A stretch of DNA of 64,000 nucleotides, from the NCBI GenBank assembly GCA_949130495.1, contig OX422211.1, positions 334,026,504 through 334,090,503 on the forward strand. Direction: 5' to 3'. The notes under the pieces are model-generated. The model worked only from the letters and a program-made list of their open reading frames with translations. It searched no databases and was not told the DNA's origin. The position numbers and the translations under genes were made by a program. The stretch is from Sambucus nigra (Eukaryota; Streptophyta; Magnoliopsida; Dipsacales; Adoxaceae). Positions 44,662-56,187 of the stretch are shown here, piece by piece. Each line of letters begins with the position of its first letter. Positions within the stretch are counted from its first letter, which is position 1.

Positions 44662-45362
44662 ATGGAACGCCCATTTAATGAGGAGCCTATTTTTGAAAAT
44701 ATTCACGACCGTGCTGAAAAATTAAAAAGTTTGAATTTGAAACTTTGTAAAAGAATTAAAGTTTTGGAAAAAGAAAATTCTCTCTTTAAAAGTAAGATTG
44801 AATATTTGCAAGAGTTACAAACTCAAAGTGATATTTGTCGTGATCATTTTGGTAATTTGTGTATCGATTTTGATTCTTTAAAAATTGCCAAGAAGGAGAG
44901 TGATGATAAGGTCCTAATTTTAGAAGAAGAATTGGAGGACCTTAAAAATTCGATGGTTTGTGTTTATACCAAAGATGATCAAAAATATTTTAGTCAATGA
45001 GTTTGTGGCACTTGAAGAGACTCTTAGGGAAAAGTTTGCCTTAATTGAGGGAGAGAGAGATACCCTTTTAGGGATTGTTGAGAATTTAAAAAAGGCGTCC
45101 TTTAAATTGGAAGAGTAATTATTTTCTTGAGTAAAAAAATTTGAAATTAAAAAATGATTTGACAGACTCAAGTAGGTTTGATAGTGATGGTAATGGCTCA
45201 TCGTGTTCTCATGCTAAAACCAAAACCATTATTTGTTTTAGAGGGTCAACCAATTCCAAGGACGTTAAAAAAGATCACACTTTAGGTGTCGTTCCACATA
45301 TTTACACATGTTCATATTGTGGTAGGAAAGGTCACCTTGGGGGATTTTGTTTTGATCTTTAA
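44662..45362 (+). pseudogene. Gag-like remnant of element E with CCHC zinc knuckle
   Basis: ATG 44662 opens 112 codons of heptad-rich coiled coil (LKSLNLKLCKRIKVLEKEN...). After a frameshift near 45000 another coiled-coil stretch follows (EETLREKFALIEGERDTL) to about 45117. After a second shift 45141-45362 ends with CSYCGRKGHLGGFC, a perfect CX2CX4HX4C knuckle. This is the C-terminal architecture of SIRE-like Gag. The N-terminal capsid-type part and all of pol are missing. 45363-47094 downstream is non-coding; it contains TTTTTGAAAAATCCAAAAAG-type repeats at 45640 and 45670. Confidence 0.65.
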
Positions 45363-47094
45363 GAGGTCCTAGGAATTCGAAGTCTAGTATTTTATTGGTT
45401 CCCAAAACCCCGTGTCGACGTGTTACATCCACTTGGGTTAGGAAATCACTTTTGGATACGCTAGATTTTAGAAAACTTGGTTCTCATTTGCTTGCACATG
45501 ATTCTTCTCTTGCCATATCATATAGATGATTGTGTTCGCATATTTGTCATACACTAGTTTTTGTTTCATGATATATATTTTCTAGTGTAATGACATGTAC
45601 TTTTTGTATATATTTTTGCTTTTGATTTTTTTTTGAAAAATACAAAAAGATTTTATTTTGACAAAATTTTTGAAAAATCCAAAAAGATTTTTGTATTTTG
45701 TTTGCACCATTTATGGATGATCACTTTGGATGACCGAGTCACAACTTCATTTCATTATTTCTCATGTGACTATTTGATAGTGTTTTGAGACAATATGTCA
45801 ATTCATCCATGTGCTTTATAATATTTGGAGTCATTAAGATGTAATTAAGTGTTACTTCCTATATGTTTGACTCATGATTTCCTTTATTGCACACATGCCG
45901 AATTTGTTTGATTATTGTGCTTGTCTTATCACATGTTGGTTGGATGTTTTCACTTCAATCCTGTCCTTTAAAATGAACTAAGCGCGATAAATTTTGATAA
46001 GGAAATTGTGCATATAAGAACCGTTTTGTGAGGTTGTGTGCTTTATTTAAAAAATGGGGAAGGGCTGCGAAAGGGTCATTTTGCCTTTGCGAATACTAAG
46101 CCACCGTTAAATTGCACCTAAAAAATGAAGGAATTTTATTATCCGGGGTCCAAAGAGGCTTCAAAGATCCCGAAAAAATTTAAAGGCAATGAAAAGAAAT
46201 TCATGCCAAATTATGGGCCATTTAGGTTTTTGCACCAATTCTCCAAAGTTTGAGAATTTAGTTTATTCACCTCTAAAAGAAAATATATATGAGGGAGTTT
46301 GGTTGGAGATTCTATAACGGTTTTGCACGTCCTTGAAAATCTTGAAAAAGTGCTAAATAGTTTTTGATGTTATTGGTGTGGAAATCATTTAGACTTTGAT
46401 TTGTTGATTTGTATAAGATGATGGCATTTAAATTCAACAAATTTTTACACCTAAGGATAATTTTGGTGCTCATTTGTTAGGAGTACACGTATGTATCGTG
46501 CACATATGATTGATTGAGTTTATTTACCTATCGATTGTGTTCACACCCATACATTCCATTTCCAAGACTTGGTTGTTTGAGTTTAAATCCATGGTGTGAT
46601 TTTTTTGTATCCTATTTTTGTATAAAAAATTTGAAAAATAAAAATTAGTTTGTGGATGTTTTTGGGACATACCTTTGCATGCGCGTAGCTTGATCTTTGT
46701 TTGCTATGCATTTTTTCGTGACACTCCATGTTTTGATTTTTTCTTCTTATCTGTCTATTTGGGGACATCATAAAAAGGGAGAGAAATAATTATCATGTTA
46801 TGGGGGATGTTTTTGCATTATGGGAGATATTTGATTATCAATGCTTTATTCTTATATCATTTCAAACATGCATCATGAAGGTTTTTGCTTTATCTCATGT
46901 ATGTAGGTACAAGATTGAAGTTCATTATGTTGCACACCCTGATTAGAAAATCTTTGAGAGTTTTGATGTTGAAGAAAAATTTGAGAACTTACAAATTTTA
47001 CCTTTTCAGTTTTGGGATTCATGGGAGGGTAGATTTGTATAGGATGTTTGGTTTTTGATAATTTGGATATTTTTATGTATGTACCGGTATAGAC

Positions 47095-47108
47095 ATATGG
47101 GGGAGATT
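47095..47108 (+). promoter_or_regulatory. Polypurine tract of element E
   Basis: ATATGGGGGAGATT immediately precedes the TG of the 3' LTR, as expected for the plus-strand primer. Confidence 0.85.
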
Positions 47109-48353
47109 TGTAAGGTCATATTTTTAATAAGTCCGTCACAATTAATTATGTCGTATACCGCTACAAGTCGTTGAAGAATTGTGAAAATTGCATCTACAAA
47201 AGACGAATCCGAATTACCAGTGGTCTGCACCATTAAAGCCCAACAATATGAACTTTGGTAAGATATTGTTTTAATGTTTCATTTACATCTCATATTAAGA
47301 GTGTTGGGATATTTAAAAAAAAAAGGTTTTAAAAAGCTTTTATATAAAAATGTTTTTTTAAAGAGGTTTTATAACTATTTGTGAAAAACTTCTTCAGCAT
47401 TTAACGTACCTCGATTTCGACGCCAAGGTCGTTCAAACAAGATCTCAATCTCGTTCGAACAACAATGGGATGTCGCGCGTAGTCGTTCAAAGGACATGCG
47501 ATCTCGTTCAAGCGAGATGAGGTTCTCTTTCAAACGACCCTTCTTTTGGTTGACACGTCTGACTTCATCCTGATCCTTTGACCGACTCAATTTTCCTATA
47601 AAAGGGATCTGCCAGCCTTTGTATTTCGTGGAGAACAGTTTCTACTTTTAAGAGTCTTATTCTTTTGAAACTTTTGTGTATCTTCCTAGATTTAATTCAA
47701 TACCTTTTGGCATAAAGTTTTTCTCCAACAATTTTAAGGGTTCAAATGTTTTGTTTTTAATTCACAAAATCCCAATTACTTTTATGTGAATTATTTTGTG
47801 GAGCCCAAGAACATATTTTGTTTTTTTTCATACTTTGTGAGATAGCTCTACAACCGACAATTGCGTGCTATTGTGGAGGGAGTCCTTATAGAGTTCACAT
47901 CTTGTGGGGAAGCCGTTTTCTTCTTCATTGCTGCCCTCCTGGAAAGGGAAAGTTCCAGCCAACGACATCAGAACCGACACCTGTGGATATTTCTGTGTCA
48001 ATATTTCTAGCCGTTTCTTTGGAGGTTTAATGAAGACACCGGGCGTTACACTTGTGGGCAATTACAAGGTTGTATGTAAATCAATGGTCTTGTAAATTCT
48101 TCAAAGTTCTAGAAATAAAAGGTTTTGCCCTTCGGGGATTTTTCCTTAATCTTGTGTCGCATGCTTTATTTATTTTATGGTTTGACACACGCACTCACGC
48201 AGTTGAATGATTTGGGCTGATTTATTTTGGTTTAAAAATAGACACTAATTAAATATGTGTGCCAATGTAGAAAGTTGCGAATTTAATCAATTATCACACA
48301 GTCGCACTCTTCAAATTGGTATCAGAGCTTATTTGAGCGATCGCCACTTTTCA
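47109..48353 (+). repeat. 3' LTR of element E
   Basis: TATA box TATAAAAG at 47597-47604. It differs from the 5' LTR by scattered substitutions and an 11-base insertion near the end (48311-48323), which creates an inner TTGGTATCAGAGC. The perfect TCGTTCGAACGA palindrome of the 5' LTR is mutated here (TCTTTCAAACGA). Confidence 0.9.
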
Positions 48354-48921
48354 TAATTTAAACCAATGTCATAGTAACTTGATACTTAGTTAGTTGGTTA
48401 TCTTCATCACATTATTCACTTACATATCGTAGGCTTCAATATACACATAATAGTCTTATGATATTTCATTTTGTTTTAACAGGTATAATTTAAATAATTT
48501 TCTTCCATTATTTCTAACACCTTATCATCTTCTATATCTTGAATAGAAATAATAATTATCTGCTTGGCATGTCTGCTTAATTGTTTTCATTTCACAAGGA
48601 CGACGAACCTGAAGAAGATTAGTTAATGCCCGCGCCTTTGAACTTTCAGTCTCTTCTACTGCCAAAAATATTCACAGTTACGTACGTGTGAGCAATGACA
48701 TATAAGTATGGTAGTCTCCGCTGGAATATCTGATGTTTTAAATTTATGTACAACATGAACAATTTATATTGTATTTTCTTTCATTGTTAGACTTCAATAC
48801 GTAATAAGATGCTAAGCATCTCCCTAATAAAATTCTTTTAAATTCCACGACACTAAAATTATTATTGTATTTCATGTTATTCTTATTTATCATCAAAACA
48901 TAAATATTCATGAATGCAACA

Positions 48922-49860
48922 ATCATCATCCCAAGCATGAGTGATTACTCTCGATGTCGGTCTAATCATGTGACACATGTCCATCCAATTCAAAAATTCC
49001 AGAAGTTATTCTTCTCGGCATGGGCCGAGGAGAAATCAAGATGACTAAATTTACTTAAGGCGGCCAGTGATTAACACTTTACCCATATTTTCACCTAGAA
49101 ACAACTATGAAATCTCATTATTTCAGAGAAGTTGCTACAAGTTATAGTCATGCATGAAGTCTTGGGAACTTTTATTGTACCATAAATATGGAACACCAAG
49201 TGGGCCTCTTAGAAAGTTGTATTCATCATCAATAATAGAAAGAGAGTTCAACTTCATACTTAATCTGCTCGACCAGATACAATGAGGTCGGCTCAGGTAT
49301 AAATGTGATCGACCCTGCCGTCTCGTAGACTGTCCCACTACTGCTAATACGATGTTAAATAAGATTGTTAATTAACCCCGTCAGCGCCAACCTCACACTA
49401 GTTTGCACAAATGGAGGAATATTAACAGTCATATTTATCCTACTTATGAACGTGGTAAGTTACAAAATATATCATGCTGTAACAAACTCATCATTACCTG
49501 TACCCCTGAATGTAAAAGGTGTAGCCACCTGACATATAAAGGCACTCCAAATGTCCCGTAATATTCTCTTTGTAATATCTACCTATAAATAGCACTCAGT
49601 TCCACATGATTGGGGATTAGAAAGGATTTTTGTAGACGAATATAATCAAACGCTAGGATGACAACCCATGGAGCTTGTATTCCTAACTCCCATGGCTATT
49701 ATCCCAGTAATATATAGAGAACGAACACTACACTTGTGGACATAGGCACCATATTGGGATGAACCACATAAATTACTATTTCCTTCCTCGTTTCTCATAT
49801 CACTCCGTTCCTCCCAATTCATCAAGTCTATAGTCATAATTTCCTTATTTGTTATTATTT
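48922..49860 (+). repeat. Probable solo or truncated LTR
   Basis: Contains TATAAATA at 49584-49591 and, 150 bases on, CTTGTGGACATAGGCACC followed by GATGAACCAC. This is the TATA-to-R/U5 spacing and motif pair seen in the LTRs of elements A, B and C. Borders are not defined and no target duplication was found. No coding region. Confidence 0.4.
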
Positions 49861-52697
49861 ATCATTGGAATTTCCATGCTAGGACAATTAATTCATAGAC
49901 CAATTTTAAACGATAACAATAACAAGCTTGCTAATATATTAAATAATACACGAGGAGAATGCGTCATACTGATTAACTACTACATCCTAGGAGTGAAGGA
50001 TATAATGCTGCTAGAGATGCTCCTCTATGATCAACTCGATCAATGATAGGAGACAATGATCTAAGATATGTAAAAACACAGATATAGAAAAAACATAAAC
50101 AACAAGTTTATGAAGAATAAGATTGTAACTGAATTTGGGCTACAATATAGCTACACATATTCCTCTCATCTTTTAGTGTATTTTATGTTTTTATTTGCCC
50201 AACCCATCAACCTAAGACACGAGAATCATGAGTCATAAATATGTAAGTATGCATCCCTACTATAAATTATATATATCTCTAGTATAACAATTAAACCGAT
50301 ATAACTATCTCTCATACCGCAACCTAAACAATCCAAGATATCACACGCATCCAAAAGCCTAAAACCAAGTGAATCCATGATTAAATATTATTCTACACAA
50401 TTGAAATTTAATAATGAATGGATTCATAATAACCACTACACTATGCATCTCAAATGTATACAACACGTAAGACAATATCATAGTCTAATTTCCACATGAA
50501 TACGACCCTAGATACATATTATATAAATGGTCTCTCACTCAAGACCTAAATAACATAGGCATATCCTTAAAGCCTTCGGGGGTTCAATAATACGTAGTAG
50601 GAATAATCGTAGGATTCCCCAAACCCAAGACATCATCACAACTTAGAAATAAATCCATGCACCTACCCATCATTCGTATAGCTTACCATACTCAAGACTA
50701 CACGATGAAATATACCCGTGAAACCACCTCTGGACAAGGTAGAAAGTCGTAGGACTAGGAGTAAAAAGGATAATGGTAAGCATGTCTCTATCATCAAGGC
50801 CATATCCTGATCGACATCACGTGTTCCCCATCATATAATCCCTCCTAGTTCGCAACCCATGAGCACTCACACATGGTATGTATAGCACATAAAACACACA
50901 ATTAAATATAAACCACGTTACGAGGTTGAATCAACCAAGAATATACGAACCCATCACTAGAAAGTTACACCTAATATCAACATTAATAGATGATAATACC
51001 CACATTACCCGTATCTGATTCTATACGTCACTAGCCTTATCTCCTAAGGCTCTCTAAATTCTTGGCAGTGTCTCACACTTAACTTATACAAGAAAATATG
51101 CCTAATATAATAACTAACACATCCTACAGTTTATGACTTAATCCTAGGGTCCCCATAGGATACTCGTACTAGGAATATCTCACATTGACCTTAGCAAACC
51201 CAACCAAAAGCCCAAATCTAGAATCTTACAAAATTCCATATAACAACTGATCCTACTCTCAGATTTTTAAAACTACCTCATATTCAAATTAATACCTCCA
51301 AACCAACTCAGGTCAAAATACCCAACTAACAAAATACAAAAATCTTAAACCTCAAAATATTAATATTCACTCACTTCTTCAAGTATGAACAATCTCAAGG
51401 CCAAACTAACCTAGTCTTATGCCCCAAATTCCAACAAAGCAATCACGGAAGAAACCCCAGACCAAAATCATCAGCGTAGAATTTAATCCTTGCTCACTCT
51501 TGATAAAATATTAATAATAAATTCATAAAATATCCAAAATACGAAACCAGTGCCCATTCATAATTCAAAGACCTACAAGTTCGTGTTTGTAAAAAACTAA
51601 AGGTATCGATTGATCGACGTCCATCGATCAATCAATGGTTACAAATGTTTTGAAAATTCCCCTTTACAAGATTCATCTGCCTCAACACCCACATTCTTTT
51701 ATCAAACCACCATTAATGACTTAAAAACCTTAATATTAGTTCCAATAACAAACCCACATAATATCAATGCTTGGAACATAATTATAACCATAAATCCTTA
51801 AGTTTATATCAAGATTCAAATGAAAACCTAGTTTCTCATAAATAACCCTGAATTCACTAATTTATTCAATCATCTTATGATTCATATGGATTTATAAATA
51901 AAATCAAAGGTATTTTGAAGGATTTTTAATATAAAACAATTTCTATTCATTCTCTAACGATTTCAATTCAAGTTCATGGGGAAATCAATCAATATAAGAT
52001 GAGAATTAATAAGATTATTATCTTGATTAGATTGATTTCAAAATTTTCAAATTAATCATCTAATATCAGATTCAATACCTGATTAACTTTAGATTTCAAT
52101 GAATAGATAAAGTTTAACACAAAAGCAACTATAATCATATTCTAGATAAATTTACCTCAATCAATATGTGGAAAAAATCATGCCAAGAACCCCAATTCCT
52201 TCTCTTCCCTTGAAGTTCCTCCTCCCTAGCCTCAAGATGCTATCCCAATTATGTTATGTGACTTATGAAATCCCCAAGTGAATTATGAAAACTTTTAATC
52301 CATGAAATTAGGCTTTGTCCCTAAATTGTCCTCACTTAAATGAGCCCAAAATCACCTCCAAATTATTGAAAACCTTACCTAAACCTCATACTCATGTAAT
52401 AGGCTTAAAACACAACATTTTAAGATAAAAATGGACCTTCTAAGCATCCCAAAATTTGAGTACAAAATATTCCCAATTCAAGTAACTAACAAGTCATCAT
52501 TTTAATAATTAACCAATCCGAGTCCAAATATTAATTAATCAGTTACTGGATTAACATATATGAATTTTGATTTCAAATCCAAATTAAATATCTCATAAAA
52601 AATAAATAATGACATCACTTGTCATAAGAATCACACATAATCAATTTCCATGAATTTTCATAATTAGATAATACTCATTACAGTAGGAGGTATTATA
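49861..52697 (-). repeat. Probable 3' LTR of chromovirus remnant F (minus strand)
   Basis: On the minus strand it follows GAGGATGAAATTCC and a G9 purine tract, and starts TATAATACCTCC, the counterpart of the TGTAATACCCC LTR start of Del/Tekay elements. The length of about 2.8 kb is like D's LTR. AT-rich, no coding region, left border not determined. Confidence 0.45.
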
Positions 52698-55210
52698 TTC
52701 TCTCCCCCCCCCATAAAATAAGGAATTTCATCCTCAAAGTTCAAATCTTTATGCTCCACTCAAAGTTTCAGAACATTTCTCACATAACGTCCTTACACTA
52801 CTGTAAGGAATCAACTCCTCTATGACCTAATATACTCCTAGGACTCTGTTGCAAAAGTTCTCACGCTATAAGTCAATCGGTCAATATAACTCAAATGAAC
52901 CCCAAATAGTTTCATGTCTTATTTGGAACACCCGATTCCCATCAAAATCAATTAGTTTACTCTCCCCCTTCTACATTGGAAGTTCAAACACTGCATTTCT
53001 TATAATGCCTCTAGTATTCTATCGCCTCTACTAGAAGGAACACCATCTTTACACAACCCATTCCCATACTTACCTAGTCCTATCAATATTACAGACTGCC
53101 CAAGTTACCATACATCGAATTACTTTTAGAATCTATAGCTAATACCAAAACACTTACCTTGGTAAAAAATACCTTTCTTAGTTTGGTATCCCCTCGATAA
53201 AAAAAATTTTCCTAAAAATATAAACCCCTCCTCTGATCAAACGGTGAAAGGAACCTATTTACAATTTCAATATACACACCATCTCTCGACAAAAAACAAC
53301 GATGGGGAGAGAACCACCCCTAACACATATTTAGGTGTAACGGACACCACCACTACTCCGCTAACTCATCACCAAGATGACATCGCCAACCATAGTGAAT
53401 TACTCCTTCGTGCATGAAATTTAATAATGACCCACCCACTCCAAGTTGTGCTTTAAAGTTTACTTTGGGATATCAACCCCCCCCCCCCCGATTTCACCAC
53501 TGATGATAAATCTTTTAAGTTTCAATTGGTAGAAGACGACATTCTACTCAACTGGTTCAATAGGTCTTTGATACATAATAATAAATACTCGTCTCGTATC
53601 TTGACCTTAACCTTCTCTTAGAAGGCCACACATCCTCTTAGTGAATCATCCCTCTTCTATAGCCTCCATATGGTAAGGCTGTACTCAAATACTCAAATAC
53701 TCAACCGGCTAAAAAAATTTGGAGACTTCTCCCAAGATACCTCTATTTTCATTGATGGTCCTAGAAAAAATGCCATTGCGATTGATCCAAAGAGAGATCC
53801 AACTATAAGACTATAACATATCTCGTATGTAAGTGATAACTCAGAACTTATTTGAATAACACCAGAAACACCATGTACTAATGATAACACCTTTATGAAT
53901 TAGAAATACCCTTTAATTTACTCACATCCATACATAAACAAGTTTCAAGCCCCCTTCCGGAGCTTGAGCGTAACTACCCAAAGCAAAAACCCGACAAAAA
54001 TAGACATATAAAAATCTACCCCTAGTAGTCGATTTAAGTGTAAACCATAACTATAGACACAAAAGCTCACTAATAATATGATAATCTCTCATCTAATAAG
54101 TCAACAAGTGGTTAAAACCCAAGACGACTAAATAACCTACTATGTCTCTATAATCACGATGAAAAGTACCCCCTAGTCACTAGGGGTATCCACATATACA
54201 TAAAGCTCGAAGAGAAATCTATATACCTCCTAATCATAGTAAACACATTACTAATAAAGAATTGAAAATATTTAATGTCTAACCCAGACTAATGCCCGTG
54301 AGTCTGACACATACCAGAATCCCTCGAGGTACCCAAAAAAATCTAGTTTCCACTAAGGCATCTGATGACTTGGTGGCCTCACTCACCATGAGTGTATCAC
54401 ATTCCTCTAAAGAAACTATTGAAATGATGGCTCCACTGGTAGCCCTGCTGATCTTACTCATTTGGTTGATTTTGCTAAAACTCCCCTCGTTTGGTCTGCT
54501 CTCATAGGCTATGACCCCACTGGTCATAATTTCCTCGGTTCTATTTTCCATAACAAACCATATTATCCACCTTTTGAAACCTATTGGGGGTTTTCTCCCC
54601 CTATGTGGTTCCTCCTGGGGGTGAGGTTTCTCTACTCGAGTCAACGCTATAATACCTTTAATCATTGGTCCAACATTATCCTTGGTCTTCATAATCTTAG
54701 GGACTCTATCCATTAAATAGTTATAACACTCTTCGTGATGTAGGAAGGTAACCTCAACCACTTAAGCGCAAGTGGTGAAAAATAGGTTACCAAGTAACAA
54801 CTGTTAAACCCTTCATGTATGGTTTTTGATAACTCCAGAAAGTCTTTCCTTAATGTAGTTGTTAATTCGAATGTCCTTCTTTGCCTCCGTATCAATCTCT
54901 CTTGGTGAAGAAAGAGAAATATATTTGAACTCCTCCTCATACTGGCTATCACATAATCATATAAATGAGGCTTTCAGAAATATACTTCTAAAGCAGTTAT
55001 GGATGGTGAGTTAAGAATCTCCCCTTGAACCATATGCTAAGAGATTGGTAAAGGTATCCTACTAAAAGTTCCTAACTCCTAACCTAAGTTGACCTCATGT
55101 GTAAGATGTCTTTTAAGAAAAATCTAAACAAGTAACCCTCACAATACACTTGCTCGATTCTAATTGTTTATCTTTAAACATTTCATGATAGCTCCTAAGA
55201 GTTCATTGTT
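52698..55210 (-). pseudogene. Chromovirus remnant F: pol end and gag fragment
   Basis: Minus strand. 52711-52770 reads EHKDLNFEDEIP, the pol end seen in element D. Near 54960-54830 a gag fragment reads YEEEFKYISLFLPREIDTEAKK, matching the chromovirus gag pattern. Only about 2.2 kb separate them, so most of pol is deleted. A 160-codon open stretch (54279-54761) lies in between; it has no recognisable domain. A C13-C14 homopolymer sits at about 53479. Element B is inserted at its gag side (55216). Confidence 0.45.
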
Positions 55211-55215
55211 ACTGT

Positions 55216-55771
55216 TGATGTAAAAAACTAGATTGCTCTAATTATTCAATCACAGATAAATAAATAAGACAAAGATTTTTAAAGTGGTTCGGCTAGGAAT
55301 AAAGCCTACGTCCACTGTTATGTTATTGCTGAGTGTTTGTGGAATTCTTGATTACAAGTTCTCTCCAGAAATTCCGGTCCCCTTGAATGAGGATGATACA
55401 AGGTATTTATAGCCTTTAGGCTGTACATGAAAGGTCCAATACATTAAATGATATACATATGAAAGGGTAATACATTTAATGCAGCGTGTGCGTCAAGAAT
55501 ATAATGAATAGTTGAACAGTTGTCCGTCTGGTAATTAATGATACGGCCGAGGTGCAGTTCGGACCGCCTTAGTTGCTCTTTGATCAAGAGTTCCTCGGAG
55601 TGCTTAGAGTATCTCGGGATGATAGAGTTCCTCGGGGTGTCCTCCTCGTTTCTCGGAGAGAACATGACTTGGTCGGGGGAAATAAACTTCCTCGTTGTTA
55701 TTGTGCCATGTAGATTGATACGTGTCTTCTTATTATTGGTCCACATCAGCAGATTAAATTTGGTATCAACA
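55216..55771 (-). repeat. 3' LTR of element B
   Basis: 556 bases, TGATGTAAAAAACTAG to GGTATCAACA on the plus strand; clearly homologous to A's LTRs but more diverged from them than they are from each other. TATA-like box at 55404-55411. The polypurine tract GGGGGCTTC (minus) is adjacent. Confidence 0.92.
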
Positions 55772-56015
55772 GAAGCCCCCAATGTTTCATATTTCGAACT
55801 TTGAGGAGTATGGAACATTCTTTCTCGGTATATGGCAATATTAAATGTCCTTCCTGGGTTTCAGGAACACTGTATTCAAATTTCCTTCTTATTTCGCAGT
55901 TTCCGCCTTTTTTTATAAACGCTTCGATCTTCGTGCAATTTTTGTCCTTTTAGCCACCGGAAGTTTAGTAATTTCTTTTTGGTAATCATTTCTTTCGCCG
56001 CTTCCCAATGCTAAG

Positions 56016-56023
56016 TATTTAAA
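56016..56023 (+). promoter_or_regulatory. TATA-like box of the element B antisense gene
   Basis: TATTTAAA, same position and context (AAGTATTTAAACTTCTT) as in element A, about 170 bases before the ATG, with a CT-rich leader. Its conservation between two copies with diverged flanks supports a promoter role; unproven. Confidence 0.45.
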
Positions 56024-56187
56024 CTTCTTTGGTAACCATACCGTCGTCTACATTTTTCACTCTCTGCATTCAAGCTTTCTCTTCTCTTCTTCTCTTGTGC
56101 GTTCATCTTTGTTTCCGTTCGTTGTCAACACATCTCCTTTCTTTTTGTAAGATCTTCTTTCTTTCTTCTGTATCTCTTTTATTCAAT

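Larger units (their letters stand above)
43333..48353 (+). mobile_element. Element E: non-autonomous copia-type (SIRE-like) LTR retrotransposon, 5021 bp
   Basis: LTRs 43333-44566 (1234 bp) and 47109-48353 (1245 bp) start TGTAAGG and end CTTTTCA. The target duplication TAATT is exact (43328-43332 and 48354-48358). The Met-type primer-binding site TTGGTATCAGAGC follows the 5' LTR, and ATGGGGGAGATT precedes the 3' LTR. The 2.54-kb interior holds only a gag-like remnant, with no protease, integrase, RT or RNase H. It must have been mobilised in trans. Confidence 0.92.
27529..48921 (+). mobile_element. Element D: decayed Del/Tekay-type chromovirus, interrupted by C and E
   Basis: The recognisable 5' LTR part (27529-28467) matches the 3' end of the 3' LTR (42990-43332 plus 48359-48921). 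Both end CA after GATGCGA/GAATGCA. A Met-type primer-binding site follows the 5' LTR. Gag, protease and the start of RT lie at 29364-31084, and the integrase C-terminus with the chromovirus-type end at 40341-41000. The middle of pol is missing, replaced by a copia-type LTR and Tat element C. The 3' LTR begins about 41021 (TATAACAACCC, probably a decayed TGTAACAACCC) and is about 2.9 kb without element E. The 5' LTR is truncated on its left. Confidence 0.8.
41021..48921 (+). repeat. 3' LTR of element D, split by element E
   Basis: 41021-43332 and 48359-48921 form one LTR of about 2.9 kb; element E and one TAATT copy (43333-48358) are inserted. The part from 42990 on matches the D 5' LTR. 41029-42985 is AT-rich non-coding LTR sequence with no other feature recognised. 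The end GAATGCAACA is followed by ATCAT. Confidence 0.7.

Noticed and set aside
54279..54761. 160-codon minus-strand open frame as a gene
   Set aside because: No recognisable domain, lies inside a chromovirus remnant with frame changes around it, and the plus strand is also open; kept only as part of the remnant.
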